NCBI GenBank assembly: GCA_018907035.1
Contig: JACCIC010000039.1
Coordinates: 1,536,001-1,600,000, forward strand
Direction: 5' to 3'
Origin: Sycobia sp. Sy_11
Lineage: Eukaryota > Arthropoda > Insecta > Hymenoptera > Epichrysomallidae
DNA length: 64,000 nt
Each line of letters begins with the position of its first letter. Position 1 is the first letter of the stretch. The notes under the pieces are model-generated. The model was not told where the DNA came from and did no database searches. It was given only the letters and a program-made list of their open reading frames with translations. Of the stretch, positions 49,531 through 61,310 are shown piece after piece. Position numbers and translations under genes: made by a program.

Positions 49531-51175
49531 TGTCAGAGATGACGACTTCCAGTAACAGAATTGCATATAATCTACACAAAAGTTCGCGAGATTACGCCTG
49601 CAATTAATCAATGAACACTAACGCGTGCTCGGTCAAATATTGAAATTTAAGTAAAATTCGTAAAGCGTCGAAAAAATTCGCAAATCATCGGGAAAATGAT
49701 ATGATAAAAAAACAAAAGAACAAAAGGACGTAGTGTACGATGATATTAACTTCAACCTTTGTTTCTTCTTTTGCGTTTCTTTCAAGATCGTCTTTGTTCT
49801 GACAATAGAAATTTCGATTTTTCGCAACGGACTCGGAGGAAAAAAAAAGAAATTTCCTGTAAAATAAAAATTCGACTTCATCCGTATCCAGAAGTGGAGA
49901 GTTTTCTATCAATTGTCAGTTTGAAGATTCGCCATACTTTACCAAGCTGCCTTCAGATCATCTTCGGATAGAGCGAATCGGTCGCTGGAATTCGGTGTGA
50001 CGTCGTGTAAGCCGCGTCTTCCCCAGTCACGTTTCGTGCTGCTGTATTCTCGAATGTCCGTTAAAATTTTCGTTCTATTCATTCTCGAGCATCGTTGTAT
50101 TCGAACTTTTTTTCTGGAAATTCTATTCTCTTTATAGGTGCGTGAAAAAAAATTTGACCTTAGAAGTGCCTCAAATCTCAATGTCAAAATCGAGGTGGGT
50201 AGAAGCATTGAGAAAATCGTTTGAGTCCTACTACTCTTGTAATGAACATGTTTTTAAGTAGTATTCCTAGTAAGAATTTCTAGTTTTAGTAAGTATTTCT
50301 ATTCGATCTAAAAAATGCAACCAAATATAAATTCTACTCAATTTCTTTACAATCATGACTCAAATATTTATTTAATACATTTCGATTAAATTCTGTAAAG
50401 TAGTTATAAAATACCACAAGTAAATAAATTACGTAAAGTAAATAAGTAAAAATCAAGTCTACGGTCAAAAACAGCAGTACTAGTAATAGTTTGGAAATTA
50501 ACATTCGTTTAATCAATGTTTTGAATGACTATTTCCCCCTATCTTAGATAAGGCTATATTTATATCAACGAGTTTAGTTATATCATTTTTGGCTTTCAGG
50601 TACTTTGACTCCATGCTGTAATATAATAAAAATACAATAATTACTAATCTATACCTCTCTCTCACTTGGATCATAACGATCATTCATTGCACGAGTCCCA
50701 ACACTCGATAACAGTAACTTTCACGCCCATGTAATTATTTCTAAAACCCATCAAAAAAAGAGTAGACTCTAAGTACCTTAGACGAAAATAAAAACCAAAA
50801 AAAAAAAAAGTCCGAATATTTCGGCGACCGCGTATACGCGCGAGGGGGGAGGGGAGGGCTATCACGCATACGTATAAAAGCTAGAATCAAAATTCGCATT
50901 TTAGGAAAAACCCACAATCCACATTTGCGTGCGCAACACAGCGTAAAATTTTATTTGCTTTTTATGAAACTCTTTTTCCTTTTAGCAAAGAGCGAGCGGG
51001 TCAGGCCTTTTTTCAATTCCAATCCTCCCCATCCACCGCCCACCCGCCCACCTATCCCCTGCCCCTCCCCTTCCTTTTTTACGTTCCGCAAAACGATAAA
51101 GGTTTAAGGATTCGTTTTTTTTTTTTTTGGCAAAATAAAAATTCCGTATATACCGTACACGGCGTGCATTCTCCT
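49531..51175. other. AT-rich intron, no gene recognised
   Basis: No coding feature seen. A GC-richer patch at 50825-50860 precedes a TATAAAAG at 50873-50880, but no exon follows. Confidence 0.55.
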
Positions 51176-51178
51176 TCG

Positions 51179-51181
<3 letters not shown>

Positions 51182-51230
<49 letters not shown>
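51182..51230. repeat. (AT)n microsatellite
   Basis: A 49-bp AT alternation. Confidence 0.97.
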
Positions 51231-51231
<1 letters not shown>

Positions 51232-52580
51232 CTTGTTACCTTTTCGTGTATATAGGCTTCTAGCTCTGAAAGCTACTCTTTGGTGGTTACATACTTTTGC
51301 TTTTTTTTGTCTGCCTAACTTCGACTTACTTTATTTAATTCGTTCTACTTTTCGTAGCATTTTCAGGACGTTTGAACCGTCTTCCTCTTTTTTAAAAAAA
51401 CAGCTTAAACACAAAAACGCCTTCGATCAATTTTCCTTTCGCCCGAACAGTCCTATACCACGGCATATAAAAGTGAAGGAGTTCGCGCGCACGGGGCGTC
51501 TAATTTGGACTCCAAAAAAAAAAAAAAAAAAAAAAAATCTAGGGTAACGCCAAAACAGCCTTTCCATTAACCGACTCGTTTAAAGAATATTCAAACGCTG
51601 AAAAAAATATCGAATATTCCTTTCGTATAGAATTCGTGTATCGATCGTATACTTTCTGAGCGCAGGCTGCATGAACCGAGGGGGGGGGGGGAGAAAAGCG
51701 AAAAGAAGAGCGAGAGAAAGAGGGTGAAACGACGAAAAACCGGCAAATAATGCGCGGTAATCTGTTCAATGCTCGAAAGAGAAGCCGTTGCACGGTTGAA
51801 AACGTTAAAGGATTAATTTAAGTATTATATTATGTTATTACAATATATTTCACTGACTTTCACGTAAAGAACCGATTTTTACTAATTGTTTACTATTTTT
51901 ACTGCACGGAGCGAGGAGAGGACGGCAAACTTCAGGGGGCGACAGCCCGAGAGCGCCTTTGAGAGGCCAATGACAGAGTCGCATCGTCGCGCCTCTTTCC
52001 GTAATCTCGCCCGCTAAATTGTTCTTCTGTAAATAGTAAGAAGTCATTCCGACACAACGACAAAATTCCATTGTTGGGATTTTCTTTGGCTCAAAACAAA
52101 TAATGTTTTATTTTATTCATCCCGCTACCCCCTGTCCATATCAATAGTAAAAGACCCTCCAAAGGGGAAATCTTCCTGCACGAACTTGCAGTAGACGATA
52201 TTTCAAAATAATTAGTCCTATAGACATATATATGCACATATTTCGTATTTCGATAGAGTAGAAACACATTTCAAGTATAGTTGAGAGCTCGATTTTCGAA
52301 AAAAAAAAGAAAATAGCATTATATTTGTAATAAAAGTCCATGTCAAATAATAATATTTTGATCGTTCGTTGCCCGTTTTGCCCTCACTGTGGTGTCGCTC
52401 GGTTCCAAGCACGAGCATCCCATTCAACGATATAGAAAATGGCGCGAAGCTCCGACACCGTGGCACGCACTTACTATATGTATCTGTATAGAACATAAAA
52501 TTTTTAAGCCCCCGCGACCTCTGGGCGCGTCGGCAAAGAAGCAAAGCTTACACGTGCACCCGTGTAAGCACAATAGTTAC
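51231..52580. other. mixed intron, no gene recognised
   Basis: Contains a poly-A run (51515-51537) and a G-run (51680-51691). No gene seen. Confidence 0.6.
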
Positions 52581-52584
<4 letters not shown>

Positions 52585-52630
<46 letters not shown>

Positions 52631-52724
52631 GGACACAGGTTATCCCGCAATGTCGCAAGCCGCGTTGTTCTTCTTCTCCTCCCGCGCTCTATAGTCAGCA
52701 GTCTTCGCTTATATTTATGAGGGC

Positions 52725-52774
<50 letters not shown>
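52585..52774. repeat. two (AT)n microsatellites
   Basis: AT tracts at about 52587-52629 and 52735-52774, each preceded by a short GT run. Confidence 0.97.
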
Positions 52775-52776
<2 letters not shown>

Positions 52777-52779
52777 CGA

Positions 52780-53560
52780 AAGGAAGAATCGTATACTCCT
52801 CGAAAGTGCGGGAGTGTAGAGGGTGAAGCTGGTACGAGGGAGGGGAGGGGAGGGGAGGTCGGGAGGGCATATAAACGCTTTGAGAAAATGCGCGCGGCGG
52901 CACGGCGTAACCGATGGTATAGAGAGGGACAAAGACGAACGATAAGAAATAAAACGCCGGGTAGAAATGGAGGATAGATAGCGCAACCTGTAGGTGGGGC
53001 AGGGACAGAAGGGGGTGGGGAGCGGGAGGTAGGAGAAGAGAAAAGATTAAGCGAGATATAGAAAGTGCTCGGCTGGCTATATGGGAAAACAACAAAGAGA
53101 GCGAGAGAGAGAGAGGGAGAGAGAGAGAGAGAGAGCGCGAAACAGAGCCGAGAATAAGGAGAGGCCGCGCGCGGCCGGGAAGAAATCGAAGATCCGAAAA
53201 GATAGATAGACGCACGGTGCGGAACGACGACGCGACGCGGCCGCGGGAAAGAGAGGAGGAATATATCTGTATATAAGAAAGGAAATTTTTGGCGAAGCCC
53301 GAAAAGGTATATATATATATATACAGGACGGTATAAAAATCACGGACGGGGGCTTGAAGAGCTGGATGGGAGAAATTTAGATAAGATGATGATGGGAATG
53401 AACGAAGATACATTCAACAAATAGATGGGTGGGCGATGGGGAAAGGGGAGGGGGGTCGGTAAAACATATAAAAAACCTGCGAGGAAAAACGGTTAAAGCG
53501 CAGAAGCGAAAGCGGGCGGGGGGGGGGAATAAAAAAGCAAGAGGAGAGTCCCCCGTAGCG
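52780..53560. other. purine-rich (+ strand) block
   Basis: For nearly 800 bp the + strand is strongly A/G-biased. It includes an AGGGG repeat with quadruplex potential (52838-52857), a GA-rich run (53097-53134) and a G-run at about 53517-53528. The 232-residue minus-strand frame across it is Ser/Pro/Leu-rich low complexity from the pyrimidine strand, not a gene. Confidence 0.6.
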
Positions 53561-53739
53561 CACTAAAAAATTCAATTATACTCGAGAAAATAATCCTCCC
53601 TCCCGCCCTCCTCCCTCCCGTCGCCCGGACTGTCGAATTATCCAATGGGATAAAGTCTTATAAAAGAAAATTATACGTCCGAGTTTTCTTTTCCGAAGCG
53701 AAAATTTACGACTGCTCCCGCGTGATCTTTGCTCTCTCT

Positions 53740-53755
53740 CTTCTCTCTCTCTCTA

Positions 53756-53836
<81 letters not shown>
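53740..53836. repeat. (CT)n microsatellite
   Basis: Nearly 100 bp of CT with two early interruptions. 53765-53836 is pure. Confidence 0.97.
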
Positions 53837-53839
<3 letters not shown>

Positions 53840-54237
53840 GGAATATAAGGGGCAAGGGCTAAATCTTAAACAGTGAGATTTATCCGGCATTGAATATCAA
53901 AGTCGACGGTCTCTCTGACTTAAAGAAGTAAACTTTATTCGATTTCAAAAGAAAAAAAAAAGAAAAGAAAAACGCCGCGAATAAATTTACGGGAAAAAAA
54001 CATATTAATCCTACGTATTTATTATTTACCCGCACAATCCGACATATGATTGCAAGGAAGAAAAAAAATATATTTTCCGGTTTGTCAGTATTACGAAAGT
54101 ATCGGAAATTAAAACGGTATTCCATCTCCTCAATTATTGCTAAAGATTAAAAATATCAAATTTATGAGACAGCCGACGCAGATCCGTGAGATTAATGTAA
54201 ATAAATTATTCGAAAGTTTTTTGTGTTTAAGCCCTCC

Positions 54238-54239
<2 letters not shown>

Positions 54240-54309
<70 letters not shown>
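54240..54309. repeat. (CT)n microsatellite
   Basis: A CT run of about 65 bp. Confidence 0.97.
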
Positions 54310-54314
<5 letters not shown>

Positions 54315-56150
54315 CCCATCCCCTCTCTGGTTTGATAATGTCGACAGACAGGCTTCGCGCAGTAGATCACTCCCGATTTGGTCGGGCGCGGCGGATACGC
54401 GTGGCATCCAATAACGGTCAAAGTTTATTTACCCGTTCAATTCGCGGGGTAATTTCATTTTCGCGAATCAGCCCGACCGGGGGATTTAAAAATAAAAATA
54501 ACATAACAAAATGCCGTGCGCCCAACGAAAAGCATCGGGATCCATTATTCTAGGTTAATTGCTTTCAAGCTCGGGGATGACGCAGCGGCATCGCGAGAAA
54601 CGCGAACTGCTTTAGAAAATAAAAAAAAATAATAAAAAAACACAAAAAACAACAACAACGAAAACTTTTTATTATTTTTAATTAGTGCCTCCGTAACGAA
54701 GTCTCGCGGCTCCCTTTTCCCTGTGTCACTCGTGCGAGCCGCGAAATTCCGGCATGGCTCGAATATACGCACGTATCGCTTTACATATCATTCGTACAAT
54801 GGATTTCTTGGGAAGGACTTGCCAGCTGGCAGATCTCCTTCCGTCAAAAATCCGACGAATGCTTCTCAATCGATCACGTCCGATTTTCCATATATCCTAT
54901 AGGTTGATACGCATAAAACCGTGGACATCCCGAAAATAGTATAAACGCACTGACGCATTATTTCCAGGATAATTTATTTCGGCGAGGTTTATTTGAAACG
55001 TATTTTTTGAGACTCCGCGTGGGTGGCTCTCGATTTCAGGGGCATCGATTATGGTGATAATGTCTTCGATACACACCCGCTTCTCGCATAATACGAGGAG
55101 GCATACGAAGCGTGTGCACTTTTATAATAATTATCTTAGACGAATGTATTAAAACTAACCTCGCTCTCTCTCTCTATCTCTCACCCTCTCTGTCTTCTAT
55201 CGATAAAACTTGAAAATGTGCGTGGCTCCTTGGATTATCGAAGCCTTGCCTAAGTAATACGACGAAAGTCGCGTCGGAAAAATCGTCGCTCTTATTACTT
55301 CTGCGCCGCGACGCTCTATTGGGATAGTCTGTTTTTACAGATGTTTCCTTGTTATCTGCGTCTCGACTGTTTTTACGGTACAGGCCACTCAGCGAACGTT
55401 TTACATGCCAAATCATTTAGAGGCATCGACTTTTACCTTACACCTACAAATTTCTAGATAAATACTGGGGGGATTCGCTTTTTTTTCTTTTTTGAATTTG
55501 TGGTCAATTTTTAATCGCTCAAATATTTTATGTATCTATTTATTTTTCAATTTTAATATTTATAATTTAATTTAATACGTATAAAAAGAAAGTTATCCAA
55601 TATTGCAGTAACAATTACTATTTCCATTAATTGATGAATTTTTCTTTAATTAAAAAAAAAAAAAAGAACAGGCTTATTCCCGTATAGCGGCGACGGTAGA
55701 GCTGCGGGTCAGTCGTTTTAAAAAATAGTATACGCCATTAGCGTAAGATCCACGGCCTCTCTCTGCTCAACCGTGAACAACAACACACTCGTAAATTACG
55801 TTCCCTTACACCAGTGGCGCAATATACTATTCGAATGTTTATAAATTATTTATGAAATATGTCCGATGATTTTTTTTTTTTGAGGATGTCCCGAAGTAGT
55901 TCATGAGCATTCTGCAATACGTGTATATTAAAAAGTTGTTATCGAATAAAGAGCAAATTTTAAATGTTTAAATAAATATCGAGTTAATAATCGAGTTTCG
56001 CGGTAGCGTCCTTACGGCGTTGAATCGAAACGAAGGCTAATACTCTATAGAGATTATGATAATATCCATATAACTAGACATTTCCGGTAGTCTCCCCAGA
56101 GCCTCTGATTCTTTGAATACGAGGTGTGCTGTCTTCAATAGTAATCTGTT
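54310..56150. other. mixed intron, no gene recognised
   Basis: Open frames here have no known motif. AT-rich from about 55430. Confidence 0.6.
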
Positions 56151-56159
56151 TTATGGGAG

Positions 56160-56940
56160 TGAGACGATCGAGGCACAGCCCCTGAGACGCAATGGAGATG
56201 GCAGCACGCGAGCGCGCTGCCGCTGCTGCTGCTGCCGCCGCCGCCGCCGACGCACCCGAAAGCTTCCGCCGACCCTTTCCTTTTGTCGCGTCGACCCAAT
56301 GGCCGCCCCCATCGCCCGGGCCGCCCAACCCCCCCCCCCCCCGAATCAAGTCTCATTAATTAACAGCTCGGAAATTATGCTCGGCCGGGGCCGTAAATAA
56401 GCCACGAGCGAATAAAACAGCCATCCGGACGGCCTATATATCACGGCCGGCGTGGAAATGCGCGGGTTCCCGATAAATTCTGCCGGTGCGCCGTCCCAGC
56501 CTCCCTCCCGCCGTCCCTTCCACGCGCGCCTTTAAAGAGTCCGCGCGTCGGAAACGCATCGGGCGTGGAATTAAATTCGCCGCCGCCTCGCCCACCGCCA
56601 ACGAGCGTATACGCGTGCGTACGTAAGCGCCTGGGGCTCGTTACATTATGCACCGTTGGAATTATGAAAGTGCGGCGGGAGGTAGGGAGCTGCGAATGCA
56701 TTTCGGCTTCCGTTCTCGTTTGGCGCTGCAACGGCGGCGCGGGGCCGGCCCGCCCACGGCTGATCGAGCACCGACGCAATCAGGCACCGATTCGGGGGAA
56801 CTTCCGGGGGTTTTTCCGGCACCGGGAGCGGGGAACGAGCGAAGGTTGGTTAACGACGCTCGATCCTGCGGGAGTTCTTCTTCCTTCTTTTCGCCAACGA
56901 GACGAAGGAGGCCACGCGTCGGGAACTCATTTCTGTTTCT
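56160..56940. other. CpG-rich island
   Basis: GC-rich with a GCT/GCC triplet run (56216-56250) and a C-run (56330-56342). Overlapping frames on both strands have no recognised domain. Confidence 0.4.
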
Positions 56941-56942
56941 GA

Positions 56943-56944
<2 letters not shown>

Positions 56945-57001
<57 letters not shown>
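56945..57001. repeat. (GT)n then (AT)n microsatellite
   Basis: A short GT run leads into a 45-bp AT alternation. Confidence 0.97.
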
Positions 57002-57004
<3 letters not shown>

Positions 57005-57950
57005 ATGCGGCGCAATAACGATAAGCTATCTCATGCTTTTTGCAAATCGAAAATCAATCAAACCACCCAGAGTACTTTCTATCGTATATTGCATTAAAAT
57101 CATTATTATTATTATTATGTGTTTTATCACCTCTGAATCTCGTCACTTTAAGCTCAATCGCATTTTGCAATATTTCATTATCGGCAATTTGTAGACTTTT
57201 TATTAAATAGTTACTTCTGTATTTTCAACAATGTGCAATGCGAAGATTGCAGTAAATTTTTTTTTTCTTTTTGCAAACATATTTTCGGCGAAATTTCGCG
57301 TTAATATTTTTTTAATTACACCTGCTTGGAATATCAAAGGTATGGAAATTTAATACATATTTTCATTTACGATATTTAATCAGTGGAAAAAAATTTTTGG
57401 GTCCTTATTCGTTGGGATAAGTTTTCGATCGCGAAATTCTTGCATTCCAAAAAATTCCCTTTATGCGTTTCACGATACAACGGAACGCTAGAAAATTCAA
57501 ATACATGGCGATACAATGGATACGATATCGTTTAGTATTGCCCGTAGACTCGCTGAGAAATCCTAACACCATTTCAATTTGCTCGAATTTAGTTTGTTTA
57601 AGAAGAGCTAAGTTCCAATTTCATAGCACATTTATTCCTTTCGGGATATCCTTCTTTATAGCGCTGCAGTACAGTTCGAAAACTTCTTCCATCTTCAAAT
57701 ACTTTCGAAACCATTGAACTTTATACGAAAGAATGTTTTCTATATATATATACAAGATCCTCCGAAAATAGATTTCCCCTCGGTTTTCACAATGAAAATT
57801 CGTTTCCTATATGAGCTTTTAATGAGCAGGGTGGAATAGCCAGGAATATATTGGAATAATTCTCAGAATGAGAGAAAGAGAGAGTGAGAAAGAGATAAAA
57901 GATTGCAGTAAAAAAGAAACAATCTATGTCCATATCGTCGATTAAGGAAT
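57002..57950. other. AT-rich intron, no feature seen
   Basis: Nothing recognised. Confidence 0.65.
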
Positions 57951-57959
57951 AATCTTTGG

Positions 57960-58231
57960 CGGAAGAGCCGATGAGCGGCGTCTAATTAACGCACGCAGTT
58001 AGAGCCCGAGGAACGGGTAGTACAGGGCGTCCAGGGCTGGTTGGGGGGGGGGAGGTATCCTCGAACCCTGGAGGCCCTCCCGCCGAAAACAAAGTTTCGA
58101 AATCCCATTTTCCGAGCGGTGCTCGCTTTAAGCCAAGCCGCTCGCGCACAACTAGGAGAGAGAGAGAGAGAGAGAGAGAAAGCGGGGTACGGCAGAGAGG
58201 CTCGACACTTCTGCTTCCAGCTCTCTACCCA

Positions 58232-58293
<62 letters not shown>

Positions 58294-58690
58294 CTCTATC
58301 TATCTATCTCACTCTCGGCTCCACTCTCTCACGGTGCAGCGCGCACTCGATTCCGCCTCGCTGCAACAGCAGCCACCCTCGTCCCCTCCCCCAACTCCTA
58401 TCCGGCGCGCGACGTCGCTCTCGCGTCCTGGAATTTCTCGAGTTGCTCTGGAAATCGAGAGGCCGTCCCGGCGCACAGTGGGGCGAGAGAGCGAGCGAGG
58501 CCGGCGGGAGTGGAAGACACAGAAGCCGAATCCACTGCTCCACGAGATCGCTCTGTGCCACGAGCAGAGAGAAAGCGCTTGGCAAAAAGTAGGGACAGAT
58601 AATTAGGTACGGGAAAACGAAAAATTCCGAAGACTCCTTGCTCGCGTGAGGGGCCGAGCGCGCGCGCGCGCGCGGACTGCAACTTTGCCG
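57960..58690. other. CpG-rich island with GA and CT runs
   Basis: GC-rich block with GA (58157-58180) and CT (58232-58284) runs in inverted orientation and a (GC)n run at 58658-58674 with Z-DNA potential. Frames on both strands are not recognisable. Confidence 0.4.
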
Positions 58691-58852
58691 GGAAATTTAT
58701 AAATACAAAACGAGCTTAAGGTTTTTTTTTTTCGTTTCTGTTTTTGTTTTCGATGTTTTTCTTTGTTGTTGCTATTGTTGTTCTTTTCTTTTTTGCTTGC
58801 AAACCTTAATTACAGCGCGAAAGCCCGCGGAGCCAAGATACCGTCGTGGCGG

Positions 58853-58854
<2 letters not shown>

Positions 58855-58900
<46 letters not shown>
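58855..58900. repeat. (GA)n microsatellite
   Basis: A GA run of about 44 bp. Confidence 0.97.
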
Positions 58901-58903
<3 letters not shown>

Positions 58904-59455
58904 AGAATGCATTAACGGAGGGGAGAAAAAAGGAGAAGCGCCCCCCCCCTCCCGCCATTCGAACGAAGCGCGATTATGCCGTGTAAATTACGCACTTGGC
59001 GGTAACGCGGGATAAAATGTGTAGTTTGAGTACGTTGCCGCATCCCCGGTGCCCTGTATGGCCTTAATTAAAATGCGGTGAAAGATAACGGCGTATAATG
59101 ATAAACGAACGTTGGCGCGCAGAAGGGGTCGTCTTTTTTTCGTTTTTCCTTTTTTATTTTTCATCCCCCGTTTATCGCGCATAAGCGCGCATTCAGCGCT
59201 GCGGTTTGACTCTGGCGAGGGAAGAAAAAGAACACAAAATTAAAAATAAATCCCGCGCTCCCAGTGCTCGATGTGTATCCTGAATAGAGAGTTCTGATAT
59301 ATATATATATAATATATATATATATATGTATGTATGTATGTATATATAAGAGAAGGATTGAGCACATGGAAATAGCGAACGAGGGATGCAGTCAGGACCG
59401 AAGAGATTTTTTGAGAAATTTTCATAAACCACTAATTTAATGCCGTAAATTTTGC
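58901..59455. other. mixed intron with AT/ATGT run
   Basis: An AT/ATGT tract lies at about 59297-59348. Nothing else recognised. Confidence 0.6.
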
Positions 59456-59459
<4 letters not shown>

Positions 59460-59508
<49 letters not shown>

Positions 59509-59652
59509 GTCCTGAAAATTCATGGCCCCGAAAGTTCACGTTCGGCCACCCGTACATTTAATTAACTGGAGATGCAAATGATCGAAGAGGGGCAGGAGGT
59601 TGAATCTAGAGTTTTCGACCGATCGCCCGTATTAATGCGTTTACGAGCTCCG

Positions 59653-59708
<56 letters not shown>
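59460..59708. repeat. two (AT)n microsatellites
   Basis: AT tracts at 59459-59505 and 59656-59708. The frames across them are Tyr-Ile by-products. Confidence 0.97.
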
Positions 59709-59711
<3 letters not shown>

Positions 59712-60670
59712 TGGAATTGGCCAAATGACTAATTGGAAAAATTTACCTTTCGGTTTTTTCCTGTTTTTTTCCTCTGTCGGTTCTTCGATCAGTTCCATAT
59801 CTACGTGAATAGGGAAAAAGATGAGTAGCTATTCACAGTGCTATATTTACATAAAGGCACAAACGTATAAGAGCCCAAGCCTTATGCCCAATCTTAACAA
59901 GACCTCCGGTAAATGTTGGAAAAGTATTAATTATAGATGTTAACTTAGTTTATGATTAAAAGTTTATGATTAAAAAAAATTCATTGCGCAACATAATTTT
60001 TCAATTCATATTTTCTTCTAGCTTTCAAAGCTTAATCTTGAATCATTTCCTTGAAAGACATTCAATTAAATGTGGGACAAATCGGCAATCAATTTACGAT
60101 TAATTACGCATAAAATGTACCCAAAAAGTTAATTGATCGATGAAAGAATTATCAGGGATTCAATTTCCAGTGATTGAATCGTATACTTTTTACAACTCAT
60201 CAACTGTCCAAGCAATGTTCTAATTAAAATAATTTTTTTCCGCCCATCGTATGCCTTTACTAATCAATAAGACGTAAATCCACGACCCTCATTTCCATTT
60301 GTCATTAATCTTAAAGTTCTATTTGATTCTCGAAATTCAGGGCCTTTAACGCGAATAAAGTCCATAACTTTGACGAAATTAATTAGTAAAAGTCCTAATG
60401 TACTACCCATTCAAATTCTTCAACTCGATAATTATCATTGAGAAAATTATTTCAAACATTAGCTCTAAAGCTCAAGTATACCACGAATATTTAGCGAGAT
60501 TGTTGACACTGCTTTTCTATAACTATTTCAACATATAGGCAATTCTCTCTGTATGTAAATTTCGTTATAATAATAATAGAATTTAATACAAAATACCCAA
60601 AGAGAACTATAAAATAGAAAGAAGGGGATCTGCCTTTAGTGAATTTCGGGACTCTAGACCTTCTCGGTCT
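59709..60670. other. AT-rich intron, no feature seen
   Basis: Nothing recognised. Confidence 0.7.
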
Positions 60671-61310
60671 AGGGCCTCGCTACTTTACAAGACGGCCCTG
60701 ACGCCGAACCGAACGTTTGAGATAGAGACGAAGAGAAAGAAAGAGAGGTAAAAAAGAGGACGGAAAAATGCGGCTATACACGAAGGGTCGCGTCCGCGTT
60801 CGCGCACTCTCGCGAAGAACAGAGACATAAATTTCCCGAATTGTTCTAACAAAGGAGGGAGAGAATGCAATATAACGTTCGAGGGAGAAAGAACGCGAGA
60901 GGAGAAGAGCGATAGAGAGAGAGAGCAATATAAGGATCGCGCTAACGTAGCAGACGAGCAGCATCGGCACGGAGGGAGGGGGGAAGTACGCGAGCGAGCG
61001 AGCGAGCGAGCGAGTTTAGAAAGGTTTGAGAGAGAGAGAGAGAGAGGGGGGGAGTGAGAGGAGATAGAGCGACCCCTGCGAGTCCGTGGAAACTCGTTGA
61101 AAATTCGAATGGGCGTGAGAGCCAGAGAGGGGGGGGGGCTCGAGAAGTTAGACAATCCAGGCCGAGTAATCGCATTACGGGGAATTCGGACCGAGAATTG
61201 AAAATTCCAATTTTCCCGTGTTTGACTACATCGCGCGCGCCGATAGCAAAACGGGGCAGGAGAAACATAACGCCGGGGGTCGGGGGGGAGGAGGATGCAT
61301 TTCCACCTCC
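60671..61310. other. purine-rich (+ strand), CpG-containing block
   Basis: Strongly A/G-biased on the + strand, with (GCGA)n at about 60990-61014, a GA run (61027-61045) and G-runs (61128-61137, 61273-61291). The 250-residue minus-strand frame is Ser/Leu/Arg/Pro low complexity and is not called. Confidence 0.55.

Noticed and set aside
50869..50905. TATAAAAG box at 50873
   Set aside because: No initiator, donor or exon-like sequence follows; such words are expected by chance in AT-rich DNA.
51933..51948. Weak CTCF-like AGGGGGCGA
   Set aside because: Only the core matches; the flanking consensus positions mostly fail.
52715..53413. 232-residue minus-strand frame
   Set aside because: Ser/Leu/Pro-rich low complexity from the pyrimidine strand of a purine-rich block; it starts in an AT repeat and has no recognisable domain.
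58041..58592. 183-residue + frame
   Set aside because: It spans GA and CT repeats, which give Arg-Glu and Ser-Leu runs, and has no homologous motif.
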